Source: Pseudomonadota bacterium
GTDB taxonomy: Bacteria; Myxococcota_A; Polyangia; Fen-1088
Direction: 5' to 3'
Length of the DNA: 6,353 bases
NCBI GenBank assembly: GCA_017881285.1
Contig: JADGRD010000216.1
Span: forward strand, 1 to 6,353
Within the stretch, counting starts at the first letter, position 1, and each line of letters starts with the position of its first letter. Below are positions 1 to 5,012 of the stretch, piece after piece. The position numbers and the translations under genes were made by a program. The notes under the pieces were generated by a model. That model saw only the letters and a list, made by a program, of their open reading frames with translations, did not search any database and was not told where the DNA came from.

Positions 1-896
1 AAAACCGCGAGATCGTACGAGTTGCCCACCGTCAACCCGAGCGAGTCAATGGCCACCGACTTGCTCATTTGCGCGTGCCGCCCGCCCAAGTCGATGACCA
101 GTTTCTTGTCGATGAACACCCAGACGTCATCGTCTCCGACGAATGAAAAAGTCTCTCCACCGTTGTACTTGAACGCGGTGTGAATCTCAGTGGTGAAGCT
201 GAAATTGTGGTTCTGGCCCTGATTGCCGAAGCCCTGACCGTCGAGTGGAAAGAAGGAGTTGGGCTTTACCGCCGAGAACGTCGATATCCCCTTGCTGTCC
301 ACCAAGTGGAGCCCCAAGATGAAGGTGCGATTCACGTCCGTAACATCGCGATACCACTGATCGAACTCGCTCTGCCCAGTGGTGGACGACGTCTTACCTC
401 CAGCGTGCGCATAGACCGGCTTACCATCGGCGCCCAGGGTCGTGTCCACGATGCCAGTGTCGAGCCCCGATGGCATGGTCTCGAAATCAGGGTGCCCTCC
501 GGTTTGATTGCCCATCTTGAAATCGCGCACAACGCCAAACAAACCAGCACATTGGCCGGATGAGCCACCCGTGCTTCCCCCTGCTCCGGCAGTGCCGCTG
601 GTTCCCGAGATTTCCAGGCCGAGAGCGTAGGCGCCGGTGGTTGTATTCGTCACGTTGACATAGCCCGGTGGTGGCCACACGGCGGTCACCGCGGTTCCGC
701 CTCCGGTGCCACCTGTGCCAATACCCGAGGTGCTGCCGCCCGCTCCAAGAGTAAAAGTGACCCCCCCACCACCGCCACCGCCAGACGAGCCACCGCCGAC
801 TGGGGCCTGGCCTTCGCAGCTGGACAGAAGAAGAGCAGCAAGGCTAGCAACATCCACCCATGGGAACGTGTTACGTTCTCTGTGCTTTTCCATCAT
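1..896 (-). CDS. Fibro-slime domain lipoprotein (3' end outside window)
   Basis: I translated this frame codon by codon from 896 to 3 and found no stop, giving 298 visible residues; the C-terminus lies beyond position 1. Residues 1-27 look like a lipoprotein signal: basic n-region (EKHRER), hydrophobic stretch, and lipobox LSSC with Cys27. Residues 28-75 are a Gly/Ser/Thr-rich linker with seven consecutive Gly. A segment GYVNVTNTTTGAYALGLEI (about 80-98) and a second Gly/Ser linker follow. From about 121 comes a fibro-slime (PA14-like) domain: GVVRDFKMG, HPDFE (135-139), QWYRDV, then the hallmark GDDDVWVFID (254-263) and IDLGGRHAQ (268-276). Fibro-slime domains are known from Fibrobacter and Dictyostelium surface proteins. 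The likely role is a surface-anchored, possibly Ca- or glycan-binding protein; its ligand cannot be read from sequence. Two tandem ATGs (896 and 893) follow a clear Shine-Dalgarno site; the second has the better spacing. Confidence 0.88.
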   Translation of the reverse strand, partial: MMEKHRERNTFPWVDVASLAALLLSSCEGQAPVGGGSSGGGGGGGVTFTLGAGGSTSGIGTGGTGGGTAVTAVWPPPGYVNVTNTTTGAYALGLEISGTSGTAGAGGSTGGSSGQCAGLFGVVRDFKMGNQTGGHPDFETMPSGLDTGIVDTTLGADGKPVYAHAGGKTSSTTGQSEFDQWYRDVTDVNRTFILGLHLVDSKGISTFSAVKPNSFFPLDGQGFGNQGQNHNFSFTTEIHTAFKYNGGETFSFVGDDDVWVFIDKKLVIDLGGRHAQMSKSVAIDSLGLTVGNSYDLAV

Positions 897-1126
897 GCTC
901 TCCTTTACACGTACCCAGATTCTAGGTACCAGATTGTTCCTTCGTCGTGCCTTGTCGCTCAAGCGATCAAACCGAGCTTAGCAGTCTCTGATCGTAAGGG
1001 GGGCCAGCTAGTTCGGCTCGTCAGAGTTTCAACCATTCTCGTTTTATTTCGACGACACCCACGACCAGGCCTCCGTGGCCATACCGGGCGATTGCGCATC
1101 GGTGATCCTGGAGCATGACAGCCTGA
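897..1126. other. Leader and intergenic region without a recognised gene
   Basis: On the minus strand this is the leader and presumed promoter region of the fibro-slime gene; I could not pick out a convincing -35/-10 pair. At 911-915 and 926-930 the sequence GTACC/GGTAC forms an inverted repeat around a 10-nt spacer. TACCCAGATT (912-921) and TACCAGATT (927-935) form an imperfect direct repeat. Together they could be an operator or a small leader hairpin about 15-40 nt upstream of the start. On the plus strand a frame opens after a TAG at 1009-1011 and includes the segment VAIPGDCASVILEHDSL (1075-1125). It has no recognisable start or family and may be another gene remnant. Confidence 0.4.
900..906 (-). 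promoter_or_regulatory. Ribosome binding site of the fibro-slime gene
   Basis: The minus strand reads AAAGGAG, then AGC, then ATGATG. Spacing is 3 nt to the first ATG (896) and 6 nt to the second (893), so Met2 may be the main start. This site fixes the N-terminus of the lipoprotein. Confidence 0.75.
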
Positions 1127-1255
1127 ACGGCAATGCCCTGGGGGCACAACCTGGTGCTGCTCAGCAAGCTCAAGGACCGCGACGCGCGTCTGGCCTACGC
1201 CGCCGCGGCGCTGGAGCATGGCTGGCCGCGCGCGGTCTTAGTTCGCCGCGTCTAG
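1127..1255 (+). pseudogene. Fragment of a YhcG-type (DUF1016/PDDEXK) nuclease
   Basis: The frame from 1133 to the TAG at 1253-1255 reads MPWGHNLVLLSKLKDR followed by DARLAYAAAALEHGWPRAVL. This matches, from memory, the highly conserved central signature of the YhcG/DUF1016 family: (I/L)PWGHN, LLxKLKD, R-x-x-YA, EHGWSRxVLV. Family members run to roughly 350 residues and carry a C-terminal PDDEXK nuclease domain. Here only about 40 residues remain, with a TGA immediately upstream (1124-1126) and a stop straight after the motif. It is a non-functional remnant. YhcG proteins often sit in mobile or defence-associated regions, which fits the transposase fragment next to it on the opposite strand. 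The family match is confident; the exact boundaries are not. Confidence 0.7.
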
Positions 1256-1343
1256 GCGCGCACCGTGGACCGGCGGGGCAGGGCGCTCACCATGGTCTTG
1301 ACGAATCGCTCGGCGTAAGGATTGCAATTTGGACTGTGCGCCG
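1255..1343 (-). pseudogene. Remnant of a DDE (rve-core) transposase or integrase
   Basis: On the minus strand, 1341 to 1288 encode AHSPNCNPYAERFVKTMV. This resembles the block around the third catalytic acid of rve-fold integrases and IS3/IS481-type transposases (consensus like SPN-x-N-x-YAERFV-+). The Glu codon at 1309-1311 would be the last E of the DDE triad. The family sequence normally continues into a C-terminal region of several dozen residues. Here the frame stops within about 12 codons (stop at 1252-1254), and no upstream DDE aspartates can be placed with confidence, so this is a fragment. Its right edge touches the left boundary of the 103-bp repeat, suggesting a recombination junction. 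The same frame stays open into the repeat, so part of the repeat could also derive from this transposase; I could not decide this by eye. Confidence 0.55.
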
Positions 1344-1446
1344 ATCGATTCAGAAATCGAGTATCGATGCCGCGAGCTGGAATGAAAGACCGTTGAGCTT
1401 GTAGCCGAACTCGTCTCCCGACGAACTCTTCATCGACGCGGTGGTT
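1344..1446. repeat. 103-bp direct repeat, left copy
   Basis: This stretch matches 3015-3117 in the same orientation with no gaps and 4 mismatches by eye (99/103). It begins ATCGATTCAGAAATCGAG and ends CATCGACGCGGTGGTT. Similarity stops sharply at both ends. On the minus strand both copies encode the same C-terminal peptide, ending GYKLNG(L/F)SFQLAASILDF and a TGA, with only 6 bp of repeat beyond the stop. The two copies bracket the coiled-coil gene. Confidence 0.93.
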
Positions 1447-1672
1447 ACGCCCGAGGCGACGAGAGCAATGCCTAGCGACCAGGAAGGGGAAATGGCGGCG
1501 TCGCAGCCTGCGAGCACTGTAGCTCGCCAACGAAACGCCGGGCAAGCAGTGTCCAGGGCGTTGCGGCTGGCGTACGCCCTCACCCCGGGTTGTCAATGCG
1601 CATCAGCTCGGTGCATTATTTCTGCGCAGAAGTGCGTGCTATCACGGCAAACAGCGCGATCTTGCTTCTCAC
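1350..1672 (-). pseudogene. Decayed small exported or membrane protein gene, left copy
   Basis: This is a reconstruction. A GTG at 1672 starts a signal-peptide-like segment, VRSKIALFAVIARTSAQK, that ends at a TAA (1616-1618). In a different frame an open stretch from a GTG at 1583 to the TGA at 1350-1352 encodes 77 residues, including SPSWSLGIALVASGV and the ending GYKLNGLSFQLAASILDF. The alternating hydrophobic pattern and terminal Phe resemble the last strands of an outer-membrane beta-barrel, but this is only a guess. The best case for a former gene is that related 5' and 3' blocks recur in the same order at 3021-3194. The segments are out of frame with each other, so a full product is not made from this copy. 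I do not recognise a family. A small live gene from 1583 is possible but has no clear ribosome binding site. Confidence 0.4.
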
Positions 1673-1711
1673 GGAACCGGGCAGCTCAACGCTCGTAAGT
1701 GAAGCATTCCG
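1653..1711. repeat. Degenerate repeat block, left copy
   Basis: This block resembles 3134-3194 in the same orientation. Shared stretches include AGCGC-x-AT, TTGCTT(CT)CACGGAA and GAAGCATT-x-CG, the last two about 40 nt apart in both copies. The middle is poorly conserved. On the minus strand it covers the GTG and the first codons of the relic gene. Together with the 103-bp repeat it suggests two homologous loci. Confidence 0.5.
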
Positions 1712-1752
1712 TTGATGCGGCGCGACCTGCTAGAACCAGGCCCAACCCCAAC

Positions 1753-1759
1753 AAGGAGG
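1753..1759 (+). promoter_or_regulatory. Ribosome binding site of the coiled-coil gene
   Basis: AAGGAGG lies 6 nt before the ATG at 1766 and decides the start. An in-frame ATG at 1712 would add 18 residues in front of the signal peptide, including several charged residues and prolines, and has no comparable site. It is therefore rejected. Confidence 0.85.
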
Positions 1760-1765
1760 GAATCA

Positions 1766-2971
1766 ATGAGGATGCCATTACGTTGTCTCGGGATTGCTCT
1801 TCTCTCGGCTACCGTGGTCGTTGTTCCAGCCGGTCGATCGTCGGCCGAAACTGAGGCCAGCACCGTGCAGGCGGTTGCTCCGCCTGCGGTGAACTCGCGC
1901 AACTCTGCGGTGTTCCTGCCAGCAACGCCCACGCCCGCCGAGGGCAGGCCCAAGCAAACCACGTCCGAGCCGACCGGGCCGCGTGCGGCCGGCGCCGCCC
2001 TCGGCGCTTTCAAAGCCGGGGAGCCCGCCAAGCAGCCCGCCGAACCCGACGTGGTGGAAATGACAAAGCTCAAGCACCAGATCAAGTCGGTCCGCTTGTC
2101 CCTCGCGGACACGCAGGGGCGATTGGTGGTGACTGAAAAGGATCTCTCGACGGCCAGCACCGAAAACGCACAATTGCGATCGGACACTACGAGTCTGCGC
2201 GTAGGCTTGGCCAAGGCCGAGACGATCACTCAGAAGTCCGAGGAAGAGCTGGGTCACCGGCGGCAGGAAGTCAAAGCGCTACAAACCGCACGTCCCTCGG
2301 GCTCGGGAACCCTGATAATCGTGCTTCTGCTCTGCCTGGTGAGCACGGGGATGTTGGCCGTCGTGCTGTTCGGGCAAGGCAGCAAGCTCCGCACGATTCT
2401 CGATCGCATGCGCGATACCAAGGCGGACGAACGCCGTGTCGAGCAGTTGAGGGCCCAGCTCGAGGAAGAGCAGCAGCGATCGCAGCGGTTCCAGGAGGAG
2501 AGCCAGCGTCTACAGACCGTGGCGCAGAGCCAAGCCAACGCGCCGGCGGGCTCGAAGCGGGAGAAACTCGATCACATGCGACGCGAGCTGCGCGAGGCAC
2601 AGAACGCGGCCGAGGCCGAGAAACGCCGGGCCGACGAGCGCATCCAGAAGCTGGAAGCGGAGATGGCACGCATCAGCTCGGACAAGCAGGGCGTCGACGA
2701 GCGCATGCAGAAACTCGAACCGGAAATGGCCCAGCTCGCTACCGCGAAGCAAGAGCTATTCCTGCAGGTACAAAGGCTCGAGCCCGAAGTGGCTCGCCTC
2801 ACCTCCGACAAGCTGGAGGCTGAGGAGCGCAGCCGACAGCTCGCGCACGATGCCGCCCGCTTGATGGCCGAGAAGCTGCGGGTGGAACATGCGTTGTCCA
2901 AGGCCAGCGAGAAACTGGCCTTCTTCGGTCACGACGAACCGGAAGACACCCTGCCCCCCATCATGGGATGA
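1766..2971 (+). CDS. Exported single-span coiled-coil protein, function unknown
   Basis: The protein has 401 residues. Residues 1-27 form a classical signal peptide (MRMPLRCLGIALL... ending GRSSA, likely cut before Glu28). Residues 28-94 are Ala/Pro-rich and probably disordered. Residues 95-175 are a first predicted coiled coil, rich in Leu, Glu, Lys and Gln. Residues 182-203 (TLIIVLLLCLVSTGMLAVVLFG) are a transmembrane helix followed by basic residues (SKLRTILDR). From 205 to about 385 runs a second, longer coiled coil containing four tandem 21-residue units. The tail is FFGHDEPEDTLPPIMG. If the signal peptide is cleaved, the first coil faces the periplasm and the second the cytoplasm. I recognise no enzymatic domain or named family. 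A scaffold, tether or cell-envelope organiser is plausible, but this is inference from architecture only. The gene is alone on its strand and lies between the two 103-bp repeats. The excellent ribosome binding site and intact frame argue that it is expressed. Confidence 0.85.
   Translation: MRMPLRCLGIALLSATVVVVPAGRSSAETEASTVQAVAPPAVNSRNSAVFLPATPTPAEGRPKQTTSEPTGPRAAGAALGAFKAGEPAKQPAEPDVVEMTKLKHQIKSVRLSLADTQGRLVVTEKDLSTASTENAQLRSDTTSLRVGLAKAETITQKSEEELGHRRQEVKALQTARPSGSGTLIIVLLLCLVSTGMLAVVLFGQGSKLRTILDRMRDTKADERRVEQLRAQLEEEQQRSQRFQEESQRLQTVAQSQANAPAGSKREKLDHMRRELREAQNAAEAEKRRADERIQKLEAEMARISSDKQGVDERMQKLEPEMAQLATAKQELFLQVQRLEPEVARLTSDKLEAEERSRQLAHDAARLMAEKLRVEHALSKASEKLAFFGHDEPEDTLPPIMG
2630..2881 (+). 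repeat. Four tandem 21-codon coiled-coil repeats inside the gene
   Basis: Residues 289-372 divide into four 21-residue units (three heptads each), beginning ADERIQKLEAEMARI, VDERMQKLEPEMAQL, LFLQVQRLEPEVARL and AEERSRQLAHDAARL. Units 1 and 2 are most alike, unit 3 keeps QxLEPExA, and unit 4 is most diverged. The exact 63-nt period points to internal duplication rather than chance heptad similarity. Confidence 0.7.
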
Positions 2972-3014
2972 GCGAGTGCCACCGAGCCGGGGGTGTTGGG
3001 CCCACGTGATTACA

Positions 3015-3117
3015 ATCGATTCAGAAATCGAGTATCGATGCCGCGAGCTGGAATGAAAAGCCGTTGAGCTTGTAGCCGGACTCGTCTCCCGACGAGCTCT
3101 TCATCGACGCGGTGGTT
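3015..3117. repeat. 103-bp direct repeat, right copy
   Basis: This is the partner of 1344-1446 at an offset of 1671 bp, same orientation and no gaps. The mismatches are an AG/GA swap after GAATGAAA and two G/A differences. Beyond 3117 the flank (GTGGATAGTCATTTTAAGCG) is unrelated to the left copy's flank, and to the left of 3015 the sequence also diverges at once. Confidence 0.93.
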
Positions 3118-3152
3118 GTGGATAGTCATTTTAAGCGCCATTTTGCTTTCAC
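3021..3152 (-). pseudogene. Decayed small gene, right copy with internal deletion
   Basis: This is a shorter counterpart of the relic at 1350-1672. A GTG at 3152 begins VKAKWRLK and hits TGA after eight codons. The frame then continues into the repeat-encoded ending (TTASMKSSSGDESGYKLNG, then FSFQLAASILDF) and the TGA at 3021-3023. Relative to the left copy about 190 bp between the two similar blocks are missing. An alternative 52-codon minus-strand frame (ATG at 3168, stop at 3010-3012) is open but Arg-rich, has no ribosome binding site, and is probably a GC-rich shadow. No function is assigned. Confidence 0.35.
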
Positions 3153-3194
3153 GGAAACGCATCCGCATGCAAATGTCCGATAAGAAGCATTGCG
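3134..3194. repeat. Degenerate repeat block, right copy
   Basis: This is the partner of 1653-1711 in the same orientation: AGCGCCAT, TTGCTTTCACGGAA and GAAGCATTGCG in the same order. It lies 16 nt from the 103-bp repeat here, against 206 nt in the left copy. This indicates an internal deletion in this copy or an insertion in the other. Confidence 0.5.
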
Positions 3195-3216
3195 CCAGCT
3201 AGGGGCAGTCCAATTC

Positions 3217-3233
3217 GAGCGACACCGTCGCTC
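3217..3233. other. Perfect 7-bp hairpin in the convergent intergenic region
   Basis: GAGCGAC and GTCGCTC are separated by a 3-nt loop (ACC on the plus strand). It lies between the convergent coiled-coil and GH9 genes, with no T-run on either side. It could be an RNA-stabilising hairpin or an accessory terminator. Confidence 0.35.
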
Positions 3234-3253
3234 CTATCTCGGCAATCGGCGAT

Positions 3254-3270
3254 CAGAGCCGAGGCTCTGG
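3254..3270 (-). terminator. Hairpin downstream of the GH9 gene, possible terminator
   Basis: CAGAGCC and GGCTCTG form a perfect 7-bp stem around GA (effectively a 4-nt loop), extendable by a G-U pair. It starts about 28 nt after the GH9 stop on the minus strand. No U-tract follows, so it is not a canonical intrinsic terminator. Its position between convergent genes makes a transcript-end role plausible. Confidence 0.4.
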
Positions 3271-3296
3271 GAGATCGAGGCGCGCTCCGACAGGAC

Positions 3297-4976
3297 TCAC
3301 GGCATCAGGCTGGCGGCGCCGAAGATCATCGCGGTGTTCCAGTTGATGGCGATCTCGTTCTGCTCGTAGGCGCCCTGTTCGTCCGTCCACGCCGTCGCGC
3401 TGCCGTTGGGACCACCGACCAGCAGGCCGGGCCACGCGCCGGTGATGGCCGACGGACGGTGGTGCGGGTGGATGGGCGAGAAGTGCCCCAGGCCAGTCAC
3501 GAACGAGCGGCCGTAAACATTGCGCCCGAGCAGGTGATCGAGCTGCGCCACGGCACCATCAGCGAACCTGGCGTCGGGCTGCAGCACATCGGCGACCATC
3601 AAGTTCAGCGTGGTCCGCGCGATCGACCCGTTGGAGCCCCAGCTGTAGTCGGAGATGCCGCGACCGAAGCCGCTCGTCGAAATCTGAGACAGGATCGCGT
3701 TCGCCGAGCCAACGACGTTCCCGCTGACGGTCGCAAGCAGTGGCAAGTCGCGGCCGCCCCGCTTGGACAGCACGTAGGTGAAAATGCCCAGATTGCCGAC
3801 GTTCGCCCAATCCCAGTTCGATGCCACCGACGTGGTGCCGAGCTTGGTCTCGACGGCCGCCAGCGCGTCCGCGCCCGCGGTGGTCTCCCATAGCTCCGCC
3901 GCGGCCCAGAGCCGCTCGGGCCCATCGTCGCGCCGCCAGTAGCCGGGGTGACGCGTGCCGCTCAGGTTCGCACTGACGAAAGGGTTGGCCTGCAGGTAGG
4001 CCCAGGACTTCTGGGCGGCGGCCAGGCAGCGCGTGGCATACTCGGGGTCATAGGGCAGAAACAGCCTCGCGCCGGCGGCGGCCACTGCCACCAGATCGGC
4101 GGCCTGGACCGTGCCGAACCCGAAGATGTAGCGGGTGCCGGTGTCGAAGGTTGGCGGAATGAAGCCTTCGAAGCTGATCTCCGAGACCTGCTGGTAGACG
4201 CTGCCGTCGTCGCGTTGCATTTTCAGCAGTTGGTCGAGTTGCACCTTGGCCTCGGCCAGGAAATCCGGGAGGGGACCGCCGTGCTCGGGGATGGGCAGGG
4301 TCAGCGTAGCCAGCTTGTTCGGGTAGAGCTCCCAGGCGCGGAAGAGCATGCCCAGCGAGAACGCGGCGTTGTTGGTGTACTTGCCGTAGTCGCCGGCGTC
4401 GTGCCAGCCGCCGGTCACATCCTTCACCGTGCCGCTCGCCTGGTCCTCCCAGGGGACAGCGTCCTCGGTGTGGCATACACCGTGGGAGAAGGTCTTGCCA
4501 TCGTGCACGAGCTGGACGGCGGCGCCGCAGCGCTGGCCGTGCATGCCAAGCATCAGCGTCTTCGTTACGTCGGCATAGATGTTGGCGTCGATGCGAAAGC
4601 TCACCGAGCGCCCGACGCCGGGGACGTCAAGGTGGAATGTGCCCTGCTCGGTAAACCACGAGAAGTCGATGGTCCACACATCCATGCCGGTGTCGCCGTC
4701 GCGCACAGGCCCGGTGGCGTTGCCGGACAAGGCCTCGGAGCCGTCGGCGCGCACGAGCGAGAAGGTCGTCGCCGCTTGCAATGCGATCGCCACCTTGGCA
4801 CGCTCGGGGAGGAAGCCGACGGTATTCAGGTGCACGGCGGACGGGGGCTGGCACCATCCCCCGTTCCCTAGCTCGGTGCCGGACGAACACGCCGGCAGCG
4901 GCCCGCAGCCGTCGCCGCCGAGGGCAAGAGCGATGGCGAGCAGGGGGAAAGCAAAAAGCGAGGTGGAAGACGACAT
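3297..4976 (-). CDS. GH9 cellulase with N-terminal Ig-like domain
   Basis: The protein has 559 residues, normal for the Ig-plus-GH9 architecture. Residues 1-20 are a hydrophobic export signal (MSSSTSLFAFPLLAIALAL) that lacks the usual Lys/Arg; Cys24 follows but GDGC is not a good lipobox. A short Cys-containing linker (C24, C30, C42) leads to a CelD_N-type Ig-like domain, about 48-130 (VHLNTVGFLPERAKVAI, then DVWTIDFS). The GH9 catalytic domain follows, about 135-556. Its hallmarks are all present: GGWHDAGDYGKY with Asp193 and Asp196 (water-activating base), HPHHR (503-507), and D532 with YEQNEIAINWN containing Glu541 (general acid). GH9 enzymes hydrolyse beta-1,4-glucan with inversion; endoglucanase is most likely, though specificity cannot be fixed by eye. 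It is the second gene of a pair, 36 nt after the GH12 stop, with no clear Shine-Dalgarno. This suggests a shared transcript and perhaps translational coupling. The ATG at 4976 is the only start codon of the ATG/GTG/TTG type in this frame after that stop. Confidence 0.92.
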   Translation of the reverse strand: MSSSTSLFAFPLLAIALALGGDGCGPLPACSSGTELGNGGWCQPPSAVHLNTVGFLPERAKVAIALQAATTFSLVRADGSEALSGNATGPVRDGDTGMDVWTIDFSWFTEQGTFHLDVPGVGRSVSFRIDANIYADVTKTLMLGMHGQRCGAAVQLVHDGKTFSHGVCHTEDAVPWEDQASGTVKDVTGGWHDAGDYGKYTNNAAFSLGMLFRAWELYPNKLATLTLPIPEHGGPLPDFLAEAKVQLDQLLKMQRDDGSVYQQVSEISFEGFIPPTFDTGTRYIFGFGTVQAADLVAVAAAGARLFLPYDPEYATRCLAAAQKSWAYLQANPFVSANLSGTRHPGYWRRDDGPERLWAAAELWETTAGADALAAVETKLGTTSVASNWDWANVGNLGIFTYVLSKRGGRDLPLLATVSGNVVGSANAILSQISTSGFGRGISDYSWGSNGSIARTTLNLMVADVLQPDARFADGAVAQLDHLLGRNVYGRSFVTGLGHFSPIHPHHRPSAITGAWPGLLVGGPNGSATAWTDEQGAYEQNEIAINWNTAMIFGAASLMP

Positions 4977-5012
4977 CCAAAAATCAACTCGGGCGTACCG
5001 CAGCCGGAAGGG

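Noticed and set aside
706..981. Proline-rich plus-strand frame
   Set aside because: It is the complement of the poly-Gly linker of the fibro-slime lipoprotein.
1252..1596. 114-codon minus-strand frame as one intact gene
   Set aside because: Only a short stretch near its C-terminus matches a transposase motif; the rest is Arg-rich and shifts across the repeat boundary, so it is treated as a chance open frame over fragments.
1712..1765. Upstream ATG at 1712 as start of the coiled-coil protein
   Set aside because: It lacks a ribosome binding site and would bury the signal peptide behind 18 charged or Pro-containing residues; AAGGAGG supports 1766.
1669..2757. Several minus-strand frames opposite the coiled-coil gene
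   Set aside because: They overlap an intact gene with signal peptide, membrane span and strong ribosome binding site; their products are Arg/Ser/Ala-rich shadows.
1344..3117. The 103-bp repeats as integrase attachment sites of a genomic island
   Set aside because: The interval is only about 1.6 kb, holds no integrase, and no tRNA gene is adjacent; a local duplication or small cassette fits better.
3459..4871. Long plus-strand open frames (144 and 307 codons) opposite the GH9 gene
   Set aside because: They are antisense shadows of the GH9 gene in GC-rich DNA; the minus strand carries all GH9 catalytic motifs.
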